From Peptoniphilus senegalensis JC140 (GTDB lineage: Bacteria; Bacillota; Clostridia; Tissierellales; Peptoniphilaceae), in the NCBI RefSeq assembly GCF_000321025.1, contig NZ_HE610717.1, forward strand, positions 560,950 through 617,238: 56,289 nt of DNA, read 5' to 3'. The notes under the pieces are model-generated. The model saw only the letters and a program-made list of their open reading frames with translations. It was not told the DNA's origin and searched no databases. The position numbers and the translations under genes were made by a program. Of the stretch, positions 45,908 through 54,099 are shown in pieces. Each line of letters begins with the position of its first letter. The first letter of the stretch is position 1.

Positions 45908-47704
45908 TTGTTTTGTCCAAAATGTGGGAATCCTGTCTCTAAAGATGACAACTTTTGTGCTCACTGTGGTTACAATTTAAAAGATGTAAAAGTAAGTTTT
46001 TCATCAAATGACCTGAGCAAAAAAGAAAATACTAACAAAGTTGAAAAAATTTCTGAGCATACTAGAGTCTTTAATCCTAAATCACTTGACGGCATAGACA
46101 CTACCGATGAACTCAAAAATATCATTGCAGAAGTAGACAGAAAAATTTCCAAAAATATTGAAGACTACGAAAAGGGCAATGTCCCAAAAAAACAACCTGA
46201 AAAGGAAAAGAAAACAAAATCACCTTTAAAGGATATAGAAATAAATAATAAATCTAAAGGTTCTGATAAAAGTCATGAAGTTATTGATACCAAAAAAGCA
46301 GATAAAGAATTTTTAGACGCAAACAAAGAAATTAAATCTGACTCTGGCATTAGTCAAAAAGAACTTGTCAGACGAGTTCAAGAAGAGCTAAAAAAATCAA
46401 ATTTCAAGGAAAATTCTAAAAATGCTTCTTCAAATTCTTATGAAAGTATGAATTTAGATTCTCCTAATACATCATCTTCTTTTGAAGATAGAAGTTCTAA
46501 AAAATTTTCTTTAAAAGACAAGTGGAAAAACTTTATAAATGAAGATGATGATGAATTTTCTATTTTTTCTACAATAAGGGACGATACTAAGAAAAAAGAA
46601 GACACGAGAAATTTAGAAATAAGTAAATCCCTAGAAAATTCAGAAAAACCTTTTGAAAATACTCTTTCAACTCCAAAGATTGATATTGAAAATGCCATAA
46701 AAAAATCCGAGGAAATTAAAAGAAAAGAAGCAACAAAAAAGAAAGCTGAAGAATGTAAAAAAGAAGTTGAAAAAAGTAAAACTTCTGAGAAAAAAAGTTT
46801 AAATTCAGATGATGAAGCCCCTAAAATTGACATGACTTCAAAGGATAAAAGTCCTGATACTAAAAAAGTTTCTGAAGAAAAAAAAGATTCCAAGGCTTCT
46901 TTAGATAAAGATACAAAATATAAAGAAACAAAAGAAAATAAAACTCAAACAACTAAAGAAAGTCAAAAAATAAAGGATAATAAGAAATCTAAAAATTTAA
47001 AAGACTTATTTTCTTTTAAAGAAAAGGGTGAAAAGCCGGTCAAAGAGATAACTTCAGTTGATTCAAAAGTGGAAAAAGAATTTTCAAATAAAATTAATAA
47101 TGTCGAAGAAAAAATTTCCAAGACATCTATGGATGGTCTTGACAAAATTTTACAATATTTAAGCAAAATTACCACTAAAGTTTCAGATTACATTGGCGAA
47201 TTTGGCTCAAAGGAAAGTAAAATTGTAATTGCTATTGGTACAGTTTTAAGTGCTCTAACCCTATTAATTGGCAGTGGCTCTTTTAAATTTATTTTAATTG
47301 TATTCTTGGCACTAAAGCTTTTATTTGATTATTTTGAATTTTATGTTCCCCTTAATATTGCAACTGATAGAGATGATATTGACAGCTCTTATCCAGAAGT
47401 GAAAAAATTTGCACTTATTAACTGGATTATATGTAAATTATTTTTATCTGTTGGATTTTTGATTAGTCCCTTTGGTGGATTTTTCAAATACAATATGCTG
47501 CAAGCACTAACAGCAATGCCCCTTGCAACTTTAATTTTAGTTATCTTATCTCTACTAATTGCAATCACTCTTTACAAGAGAGAATTTATTGGAAGGTCAA
47601 AGATTAATTTCATAGGCTGGTATGCCATTGCATTTACGCTTTTTGAACTTCTATTTAAGATGATTTGGTTTATAATTAATTTTATTTTTGTAACACTTTT
47701 TTAA
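45908..47704 (+). CDS. Zinc-ribbon protein with long charged linker and membrane domain
   Basis: About 598-aa protein. The TTG at 45908 is favoured because AAGGTG lies ~5 nt upstream; starting at the 45890 ATG would leave nearly no leader. N-terminal zinc ribbon CPKCGNP...CAHCGYNL (four Cys, residues ~3-24). Then ~400 residues of low-complexity Lys/Glu/Ser/Asp with short helix-prone stretches. The C-terminal ~170 residues have 4-5 hydrophobic helices (IVIAIGTVLSALTLLIG, FILIVFLALKLLF, LATLILVILSLLIAITL). The combination resembles membrane proteins of unknown role annotated only as zinc-ribbon-containing. Confidence 0.78.
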   Translation: MFCPKCGNPVSKDDNFCAHCGYNLKDVKVSFSSNDLSKKENTNKVEKISEHTRVFNPKSLDGIDTTDELKNIIAEVDRKISKNIEDYEKGNVPKKQPEKEKKTKSPLKDIEINNKSKGSDKSHEVIDTKKADKEFLDANKEIKSDSGISQKELVRRVQEELKKSNFKENSKNASSNSYESMNLDSPNTSSSFEDRSSKKFSLKDKWKNFINEDDDEFSIFSTIRDDTKKKEDTRNLEISKSLENSEKPFENTLSTPKIDIENAIKKSEEIKRKEATKKKAEECKKEVEKSKTSEKKSLNSDDEAPKIDMTSKDKSPDTKKVSEEKKDSKASLDKDTKYKETKENKTQTTKESQKIKDNKKSKNLKDLFSFKEKGEKPVKEITSVDSKVEKEFSNKINNVEEKISKTSMDGLDKILQYLSKITTKVSDYIGEFGSKESKIVIAIGTVLSALTLLIGSGSFKFILIVFLALKLLFDYFEFYVPLNIATDRDDIDSSYPEVKKFALINWIICKLFLSVGFLISPFGGFFKYNMLQALTAMPLATLILVILSLLIAITLYKREFIGRSKINFIGWYAIAFTLFELLFKMIWFIINFIFVTLF

Positions 47705-47720
47705 AATTTAATAAAAATAT

Positions 47721-47757
47721 AAGGAGAGTTGTTTTTATGAACTTCTCTCCTTTTTAC
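47721..47757. terminator. Bidirectional terminator, zinc-ribbon gene / mtnA-like gene
   Basis: Stem AAGGAGAG / CTCTCCTT with a 16-nt loop; T5 tail on plus and ATATTTTTATT on minus. Converges the two flanking genes. Confidence 0.75.
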
Positions 47758-47783
47758 TTATATTGAAATTTTTTACTTACAAA

Positions 47784-48824
47784 TTAATAATAACTTTTAT
47801 AATCTGTCTCTAAATATTTTTTAAGCTCACTTGGCTTATAAATCCCCTTATCTGTCACAAAACCTTTTATAAGTTCTGGTGGAGTTATGTCAAAGGATGG
47901 ATAAATTGCTTTTACTCCTTTTGCTGTGTGGTCTCCCAAGACAAGCGAAGGGTCGCGAAGTTCAATTACTATATCATCTTTACCTTTCTTTTCTCCATCT
48001 GGCATTCCCGTTACATAATAAGGAACCTTAAATTCGCGAGCAACAAGAGCAATTTGATGAGTGCCAACCTTATTTGCCACATGACCATCTAAAGTTATAG
48101 TGTCTGTTGCTGATGTAAATAAATCTATGCCAATATTTTCCATGGTGTAAGCGACCATGTTATCTGTAATTACAGTTGTATCAAAGCCCATTTCACTTAT
48201 ACAAGTTGCAGTGAGTCTCGCACCTTGATAATATGGTCTAGTTTCGGTGCAGTAAAATTTCACATTTTTGCCTTGGTCTTTTAAAGTCCTAGTCATTGTT
48301 CCTATAATTGTCTCTGCAAAACATTGAGTGAGAACTTTACCTCCATCTGGAATTAAATCACATAAATATTTTGCAACTTCATTCATAGCGCTGTATCTTC
48401 TGTTTAAAGAATTTATTGATTCTTGAAAAAGAGCCTCTATTACATTTTCTCCCTTTTCCATTGCCCTTTTGGCAGCTTCTATGGAGCCTTCTGTTACTTT
48501 TTTAAGTCTTGTAGATGTAGTTGGTCTCGCATTGGAAATTGTCTTGGCAGCATCTTCTAAAAACCCTATTAAATCTTTTTCCTTTAAATCTCTCGCCTCA
48601 TAAGCAGCAAGTGCCATACCCATTCCAGCAGCCGTATAAGGCCCTGCTGACTGAGTAACCATATCCTTTATTGCCTTTGCTACTTCCTTGTGAGTCTTAC
48701 AAATTTCAAAGCGTATTTCCTTGGGATAGACTCTCCTGTCTAAAATCCTAACTTCTCCATCCTCATACCAAGCTACATTTTCATATTTTAACATAAAGGG
48801 CATATCATAATCTTGTCTTTTCAT
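47784..48824 (-). CDS. mtnA: MtnA-like (methyl)thioribose/deoxyribose-1-phosphate isomerase
   Basis: 346-aa member of the MtnA/eIF2B-alpha-like family; MtnA isomerises 5-methylthioribose-1-phosphate to the ribulose form. The catalytic Cys is kept (Cys168) but the usual HCN context is TQCFAE. The catalytic Asp is kept (Asp241 in SATDTITLDGH), as is the following NKVGTHQIALVA. An N-terminal ARPTTSTRL matches the family's RPT segment. So it is a divergent paralogue whose substrate could be 5-methylthio-, 5-deoxy- or plain ribose-1-phosphate. The ATG adjoins the pnp stop directly. The divergent class II aldolase would cleave its product. Confidence 0.8.
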   Translation of the reverse strand: MKRQDYDMPFMLKYENVAWYEDGEVRILDRRVYPKEIRFEICKTHKEVAKAIKDMVTQSAGPYTAAGMGMALAAYEARDLKEKDLIGFLEDAAKTISNARPTTSTRLKKVTEGSIEAAKRAMEKGENVIEALFQESINSLNRRYSAMNEVAKYLCDLIPDGGKVLTQCFAETIIGTMTRTLKDQGKNVKFYCTETRPYYQGARLTATCISEMGFDTTVITDNMVAYTMENIGIDLFTSATDTITLDGHVANKVGTHQIALVAREFKVPYYVTGMPDGEKKGKDDIVIELRDPSLVLGDHTAKGVKAIYPSFDITPPELIKGFVTDKGIYKPSELKKYLETDYKSYY

Positions 48825-49653
48825 TTAATCCAACTCTCCAATTATTTTCACAATCAAATTTTTTAATTTTGGCGAAACTTCTCTTGCTACATCTTCCACT
48901 TCGCTTCCATCCATATTTTCTATTCTGTCAGAAGAATAATTTGTGGCAACAGAAAATGCAAGGACTTTCATGCCACAGTGACCTGCTGTCAAAGTTTCTG
49001 TAATAGTTGACATGCCAACTAAATCTCCACCCAAAGTTCTTATTGCCCTAATCTCTGATGGCGATTCAAAAAATGGACCAACTGTGAAAAAGTAGACTCC
49101 TTCCTTTAATTCAATTCCCTCTTCAAGAGCACATTTTTTTGGCAAGGCTACGAAGTTTCTTGTCATATAAATTGTCAATGGGATAAAATCTGTCCCCAAA
49201 CTCTGGCAAATTGTTTCCCCTAGTTGGACTTACTCCTGAAAAATTTATATGGTCTCTTATTAAACAAATATCTCCAGGATAAAAATTATAATTTACAGCA
49301 CCTGCTGCATTTGTAAGAATTAAATTTTTCACGCCAAGAAGTTTTAAAACATAGACTGGCATGGCTAATTCGTCAAAATCATAGCCTTCATAGTAGTGAA
49401 ATCTTTTAGTCATGCAAATAACATACTTTCCAGATAATTTTCCAAAAATAAATTTTCCTTGGCTATTATTAGTTGTTGAAATTAAAAAATTTGGTACATC
49501 TCCATAAGAAATTTCAATCTTATCTTCCATTTCATCTAATAGGTTTTCAAGTCCTGTGCCTAAAATAATTGCAATTTCTGGTTTTACTTTTATCCTTTTT
49601 AAAATATAGTCTGCACTTTCTTTATACTTATCAAAAATTTTTTCTTTTAACAT
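48825..49653 (-). pseudogene. Purine nucleoside phosphorylase (trimeric PNP/MTAP family), frameshifted
   Basis: Phosphorolyses purine nucleosides to base and pentose-1-phosphate. First part: ILGTGLENLL, RFHYYEGYD, TNAAGAVNYNFYPGDICLIRDHINFSG. Second part in another frame: TVGPFFESPSEIRAIRTLG, VGMSTITETLTAGHCGMKVL and ATNYSS. A seven-T run at 49134-49140 breaks the frame; six would read LAKKCALEEGI and give ~275 aa, the family norm. The Glu of FFES and the Asn of ATN are those of 6-oxopurine PNPs, where MTA phosphorylases have Asp. In operon with mtnA and divergent from the aldolase. A sequencing indel is the likely cause. Confidence 0.87.
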
Positions 49654-49678
49654 AATACCTCTCCATTTATTTATCTTT

Positions 49679-49729
49679 AGTCTAACACAGCATAATCAAT
49701 TGTCAATTGCATCCTAAATGTGATAAATT
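49679..49729. promoter_or_regulatory. Overlapping divergent promoters of pnp-mtnA and the aldolase gene
   Basis: Minus strand: consensus TTGACA (rc at 49701-49706), 16-nt spacer, TAGACT (rc at 49679-49684) for pnp-mtnA. Plus strand: TTGTCA (49700-49705), 18-nt spacer, TAAATT (49724-49729) for the aldolase. The two -35s are the same bases inside the near-palindrome CAATTGTCAATTG, implying shared control. Confidence 0.6.
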
Positions 49730-49745
49730 ATATTTGAGGTGCGAG

Positions 49746-50327
49746 ATGAATTACAGAAAAATTTTAGTAGAATATGGTAAAAAACTTTTAGATAAAAAAT
49801 TAGTGGCAGGCACAAGTGGAAATTTAAGTCTTAGAGGAGAAGGCGATGAGATTTACATTACTCCAAGTGGCATGGACTACTTAGAAATCACAGAAAATGA
49901 CATTGTAAAAATAAATTTTGATGGCGAAATTTTAGATGGAGACAAGAAACCTTCCTCAGAGTGGATGATGCATAGAGAAATTTACAAAAATTATCCATCT
50001 TACAATGCCATAGTCCACACTCACTCTCCTATGGCAACAGCCTTCGCAGTTTCACGAAAAAAAATTCCACTAATTTTAATTGAAATGAATCCTTTTTTGG
50101 GTGGCGAGATTGAAGTCGCTCCCTTTGAACTTTCAGGTTCTCTTGAACTTGCAAAATCAACTATTCCTTATCTTAAAAAATCAAATTCCTGCCTACTTGC
50201 AAATCATGGAGTGGTCTCTTGTGGCAAGGACATGGAATCTGCTTTTTTATCTGCAGAATATGTTGAAGATGCGGCAAAAATTTATTATTATTCCTTAAAT
50301 ATTGGAGAACCCAAAATTATTTCTTAG
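49746..50327 (+). CDS. Class II (zinc) sugar-phosphate aldolase, FucA/DrdA-like
   Basis: 193-aa aldolase; the ATG at 49746 is chosen since GAGGTG lies upstream and the conserved N-terminus begins there. Metal and catalytic residues match L-fuculose-1-phosphate aldolase: AGTSGNLS phosphate loop, PSSEW with acid/base Glu72, HTH metal ligands His91 and His93, and third His154 in LLANHGV. It would split a ketopentose-1-phosphate to DHAP plus an aldehyde. Divergence from pnp-mtnA suggests it acts on 5-deoxyribulose-1-phosphate or methylthioribulose-1-phosphate (DHAP shunt) rather than fuculose; no fucose genes are near. Confidence 0.85.
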   Translation: MNYRKILVEYGKKLLDKKLVAGTSGNLSLRGEGDEIYITPSGMDYLEITENDIVKINFDGEILDGDKKPSSEWMMHREIYKNYPSYNAIVHTHSPMATAFAVSRKKIPLILIEMNPFLGGEIEVAPFELSGSLELAKSTIPYLKKSNSCLLANHGVVSCGKDMESAFLSAEYVEDAAKIYYYSLNIGEPKIIS

Positions 50328-50380
50328 TAAAAATTCTTTTTTGAATAAAATCTTTTAGGCTTTTAAAATAAAAAATGACA

Positions 50381-50423
50381 TAAAAAACCGAGCACAAATA
50401 AAATTATGCTCGGTAATTTTTTT
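50381..50423. terminator. Bidirectional terminator, aldolase gene / phaC
   Basis: Stem ACCGAGCA / TGCTCGGT with a 12-nt loop; T-runs on both sides (TTTTTTTATT plus; TTTTTTATG minus). Confidence 0.88.
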
Positions 50424-51492
50424 ATTTAGATTTATTTGTTAAAAAATCATTAATCTTTGGTGCAACTTCTCTTTGGCTTCTGCCAGACACAAATAATCCA
50501 ATGTGACCAGTTTCAACTTCAACAAGCTCTACATCCTCTGAGCCAACAGCCTTAGGAATAGGCCTAGTTGCATTTGGTGGAACTTGGTTGTCCTTTGTAC
50601 CTAAAATTGCAAGCACAGGACATTTTACATTTTTAAGGTCAACTCTTTCGCCATCTAGATAAAATTCTCCCTTAATTAAATTATTTTTATGATACATTTC
50701 TTCTTGGAACTCTTTGTAAGCTCTTCCAACTTGGTCAGGTGAATCGAAAATCCAGTGCTCCATGCGAAGGAAGTTTGCAAGTTTATTTGCATCATCAAGT
50801 GAATCAATTACGCCTACATATTTGTCCATCATTAAATCAATTGGCTTTAAGAATACAAAACCTGCATTCATAAATTCTCCTGGCACATTTCCAAAAGCCT
50901 TAACCATGTTTTCTGGATTTAGATAAGGTCCCCATTTGAATAAAAGTCCATCATCAGTAGAAAAATCAATTGGAGTTACAAGTGAAACAAGTGCATTTAC
51001 CTTATCCCCATGAGTTGCAGTGTAAATGAAAGAGAATGTCCCCCCTTGACAAATTCCAATAAGATTAATTTTATCAATATTGTGTTTTCTTCTAATAATT
51101 TCAACACTATCATCTATATATCCATTGATGTAGTCTTCAAGTCCAAGGTACTTGTCATCCATAGTTGGGTAACCCCAATCAATGATATAAATATCTTGTC
51201 CACCTTCTAATAAATTTTTTATAAGAGATCTATCTTCTTGCAAGTCCATCATGTATTGCTTATTTACAAGAGCATATACAATTAGAGTTGGAATTTTATT
51301 TGGATCCTTTACCTTTGGCTCATAGTGGAATAACTTCATCTTGTCTTCTTCAAAAATAAGCTCTTTTGGAGTTGCATCATAGCCACTGTAGTCAACATTC
51401 ATAAGTGTATCTACACCTTTAATAAGTTTTTCGTAAGAATCTACCATATCGGACATTGACTTAACATAATCTATTCCAAACATATTTTTCAA
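50422..51492 (-). CDS. phaC: Class III polyhydroxyalkanoate synthase, PhaC subunit
   Basis: 356-aa α/β-hydrolase-fold polymerase that with PhaE polymerises 3-hydroxyacyl-CoA. Catalytic triad: Cys148 in the lipase-like GICQGG, Asp301 in LGTKDNQVPP and His330 in TGHIGLFVSG, at almost the A. vinosum PhaC positions (149/302/331). The ~355-aa length and adjacent PhaE define class III. PhaE-PhaC spacing is 16 nt. No phaA/phaB/phaJ is in the window, so monomer supply is unknown. Confidence 0.94.
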   Translation of the reverse strand: MKNMFGIDYVKSMSDMVDSYEKLIKGVDTLMNVDYSGYDATPKELIFEEDKMKLFHYEPKVKDPNKIPTLIVYALVNKQYMMDLQEDRSLIKNLLEGGQDIYIIDWGYPTMDDKYLGLEDYINGYIDDSVEIIRRKHNIDKINLIGICQGGTFSFIYTATHGDKVNALVSLVTPIDFSTDDGLLFKWGPYLNPENMVKAFGNVPGEFMNAGFVFLKPIDLMMDKYVGVIDSLDDANKLANFLRMEHWIFDSPDQVGRAYKEFQEEMYHKNNLIKGEFYLDGERVDLKNVKCPVLAILGTKDNQVPPNATRPIPKAVGSEDVELVEVETGHIGLFVSGRSQREVAPKINDFLTNKSK

Positions 51493-51508
51493 ATTAATAA
51501 CCTCCTAC

Positions 51509-52567
51509 TTATTTATTGTCCTTATTATCTTCTTGATATTCCTTGTCTCTAATATATCTCTTAAGTTCTCTAACTTCTTTTTTAAGTTCATAAACAGTCT
51601 TATAAAGTGAGTCCATATCAGAGTTAGTTGGTATTGGGAACCATTTTAGTGAGTCTTCCACTACCCTATCTAAGTCGATTTTAAGAAGCATTAGCGAATC
51701 GACAAAGTTTCCTAAAAATTTAGAAAATTCGTCAGAGTAGAATAATTTGTCAAATTCATTAGAAGTTTGGTTTTTCCAAAAATTGTAAAATTCTTCAAAA
51801 GTCTTTGGAGCTTCTCCTTTTTTGATTAACTCAAAGGATTTCTTTATGACATCTTCTGTTGATTCATTGATTAAATTAGAAAGCATTATACTTAGCTCAG
51901 AATAATTTCCAATAAAGGTAATAAGCTTGTCTATAGTCTTCATTTGCATTTCATAAGTATTTCTGTCAATTCCAAATTGTGGAGAGTTTAGCATCTTTCC
52001 AAAAGTTTCTCCATAATTTTTCTTCCAAAGTTTGAAAAAATCTTGGAATGCTTTAGGGTCTTCAAAAATTCCCTTCATTATATCATCCATTAAATCAGAA
52101 GAATTGTCCATCCAAGGACCATAAATAGTTACAAGCATATCTCTATAGCTTTCAGCAGCACCCATGCACTGTTTGATTAAATTTTGAAGGTCTACAGGAA
52201 TATATGGGAAGAGATAATTATTGATGTACTGAAGTGAGCCTTCCTTATATTCTTTCATTATTCTTTCAATATTTTCCTTAGTAGGCTCAATATTTTCATC
52301 ATAAATATTTTTATAAAGTTCATAAATGCTGTAATATAACTTAGAAGTATCCTTTATTTTCTTTGCAACTTCGCTAGGAGTTCCGTGGAAATTAAAAAAG
52401 TCTGCAGTTCCTAAGTCGCCAAAAATCCTATTCATACTAGAAATATATTCAGCATTAAAAGGATTAAAGTTATTGCCGCCAAAAGACTTTGCATAGTCTT
52501 GCCACATGTCCATCATCTTCTTTTGTGAATTCATATACTCTTCAAAAAAATTGTATCCTTTATCCAA
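51509..52567 (-). CDS. phaE: Class III polyhydroxyalkanoate synthase, PhaE subunit
   Basis: 352-aa all-helical partner. Recognised by FFEEYMNSQKKMMDMWQDYAKSF at the start, several long amphipathic helices, MQMKTIDKLI and a terminal coiled coil (LKKEVRELKRYIRDKEYQED). The 'FGIDRNTYEMQMK' segment is the typical PhaE landmark. Start is TTG with GAGGAGG 7 nt upstream. PhaE lengths vary; this one is near the A. vinosum size. Confidence 0.9.
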   Translation of the reverse strand: MDKGYNFFEEYMNSQKKMMDMWQDYAKSFGGNNFNPFNAEYISSMNRIFGDLGTADFFNFHGTPSEVAKKIKDTSKLYYSIYELYKNIYDENIEPTKENIERIMKEYKEGSLQYINNYLFPYIPVDLQNLIKQCMGAAESYRDMLVTIYGPWMDNSSDLMDDIMKGIFEDPKAFQDFFKLWKKNYGETFGKMLNSPQFGIDRNTYEMQMKTIDKLITFIGNYSELSIMLSNLINESTEDVIKKSFELIKKGEAPKTFEEFYNFWKNQTSNEFDKLFYSDEFSKFLGNFVDSLMLLKIDLDRVVEDSLKWFPIPTNSDMDSLYKTVYELKKEVRELKRYIRDKEYQEDNKDNK

Positions 52568-52622
52568 AATAATTCCTCCTCTTATTTTATATAAAATACT
52601 TGTAAACTATTATCTTATTTAA

Positions 52623-52652
52623 GTTATACCCTATGTTTTATAATATTAACAA
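52623..52652 (-). promoter_or_regulatory. Promoter of phaE-phaC
   Basis: Minus-strand TTGTTA, 18-nt spacer, TATAAC; predicted start ~50 nt before the phaE TTG. A second AT-rich candidate lies closer to the gene but has poor spacing. Confidence 0.5.
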
Positions 52653-52682
52653 TTTATACATTTAATGATTTCATTAAATAAA

Positions 52683-53348
52683 TTATTTTACTTTTGCCTC
52701 TTTAAATAAAATATTGCCATCATCGTCCACAGCAACTCCATAATAATTTGAATCAAAAGCATCTTTTAACTTATCTATTTCACTTGCATGGATTGTGATT
52801 TCTTCTCCAGTAAAATCAAAATCAATTTCATCTGATTTTAAGAGAATAAACCTGTCATAACCCTCTTTTGAAAATTCATCAGGATACTTCTTTTTAAGTG
52901 CAACTAACATATAGCCAGAATCTAAGGTATTTTTATAGGAGCGGTGGTTTTTTGGAGAAATAGTTGACATCTTGTGAGCAAATTTTGAACCCTCATATTT
53001 CTCTTCCAACTTTTGCCTAGTAATATTTTGTAGATTTCTTCCTCTATAATCTTTTAAAACTACAACTGTGTCATTTATAATAACTCTGTCTGGATCGACA
53101 TAAAAATCTACATCGTATGCCAAATTTTCTTCATCACCTGGCACCTTTATACTTCTATAAGCTACAAGTTTGTCATCATCATATACACCTATGAAAGCAC
53201 CACCCTTGTCAATCAAATGCTCCAAATCTTCTTTGCTATCGTGAGAAAAAATTTCTTTGTTCTCAATGCCTTCATACACTTCCGATGTAAGCTCATAAAT
53301 TTCATCAATATCTTCTTTTTCTAAAAACTTAAAAATTAATTTTTTCAT
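52683..53348 (-). CDS. GNAT-family acetyltransferase-like protein
   Basis: 221-aa protein with a GNAT fold: β strands KLIFKFLEKEDIDEIYELT, the substrate strand FIGVYDDDKLVAYRSI, and the acetyl-CoA-binding DTVVVLKDYRGRNLQNITRQKL (motif A; R-G-R/Q-N form). Acceptor unknown. No clear partner; it stands alone between the DUF3793 and phaE genes. Confidence 0.75.
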   Translation of the reverse strand: MKKLIFKFLEKEDIDEIYELTSEVYEGIENKEIFSHDSKEDLEHLIDKGGAFIGVYDDDKLVAYRSIKVPGDEENLAYDVDFYVDPDRVIINDTVVVLKDYRGRNLQNITRQKLEEKYEGSKFAHKMSTISPKNHRSYKNTLDSGYMLVALKKKYPDEFSKEGYDRFILLKSDEIDFDFTGEEITIHASEIDKLKDAFDSNYYGVAVDDDGNILFKEAKVK

Positions 53349-53486
53349 AGTACCTCTATAATAATCATAAAATTTTAATTGAAAATAAATTCCTTGTAAA
53401 TACTAAGTATATTTCCCTTTATTACTCTAATAAATTAAATGTTCTTACTATTTTACCTTATAATAATAAAATAATCTAGTGAATTC

Positions 53487-53516
53487 TAAAAAAGACTGCC
53501 AAAAATTCAGCAGTCT
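53487..53516 (-). terminator. Terminator of flavodoxin-DUF3793
   Basis: Minus-strand stem AGACTGC / GCAGTCT, 10-nt loop, T6 tail; the stem begins inside the DUF3793 stop codon. Confidence 0.85.
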
Positions 53517-54099
53517 AAAAACTTTCCAATATACTTTTCATTTCAACAATCTTTATCTCATCAAACTTTTCAAAGGCTTTTTTTGAGCTCTTCTCATCAT
53601 TAAAGCACTTCCAATAACCTGTGCACTTGCAAACTTTTTTATCTCTGTCCTTAAAATCAATTACATCATTTAAAGGATAACCAAGAAATATTCCAATCTC
53701 ATCTGGACAAAAATTCACAAATTTACTTTTCAAGTGACTTAAATAGTCATCTATAGACTTACAATTTTCATAACCCATTGAATTTAAAAACTCCAAAATT
53801 TTCTTTTGAGAAAGTCTTTTCATGAGCATACTTCTTTTAAAAAAATAAACTAATATAAAATCTTCCCCTTCATTTAGCTCGCAAAAATCAATATTAAGAG
53901 AATCTTTTATAATAAATTTATTTTTTAACCAAGTATCTTTCAATAATCTCTTCCCATTTCTTAAATTCATCATTGTCCCCAATTTTAAATCTTTTAAAGT
54001 TGGGGCAACTGTTGATTTAATAAGGGCAAGTAAATATTCAAAATCTTTAAAATTTTTAATTTGGCTTAAAAATTCAATGAATATAGAATTGTAAGTCAT
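53515..54099 (-). CDS. DUF3793-family protein
   Basis: 194-aa protein matching the DUF3793 family pattern: N-terminal helix, RNGKRLLKDTW, a VYFF strand, GYENCKSIDDYLSHL, then the signature FCPDEIGIFLGYPLNDVIDF and CKCTGYWKCFND. A CKC...C cluster near the C-terminus might bind metal. Function unknown. It overlaps flavodoxin by 4 nt (ATGA), a pairing common in Clostridia, so a role in iron/redox or electron transfer is inferred. Confidence 0.85.
   Translation of the reverse strand: MTYNSIFIEFLSQIKNFKDFEYLLALIKSTVAPTLKDLKLGTMMNLRNGKRLLKDTWLKNKFIIKDSLNIDFCELNEGEDFILVYFFKRSMLMKRLSQKKILEFLNSMGYENCKSIDDYLSHLKSKFVNFCPDEIGIFLGYPLNDVIDFKDRDKKVCKCTGYWKCFNDEKSSKKAFEKFDEIKIVEMKSILESF

Noticed and set aside
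46438-46893. Minus-strand coding region opposite the zinc-ribbon gene linker
   Set aside because: Low-complexity antisense of a Lys/Glu/Ser-rich stretch; Ser/Phe/Leu-rich product and no ribosome site.
47784-48824. Ribose-1,5-bisphosphate isomerase of the archaeal AMP pathway
   Set aside because: No RuBisCO and no AMP phosphorylase (DeoA-like) in the window; the aldolase and PNP partners fit a salvage shunt instead, although the exact pentose phosphate remains open.
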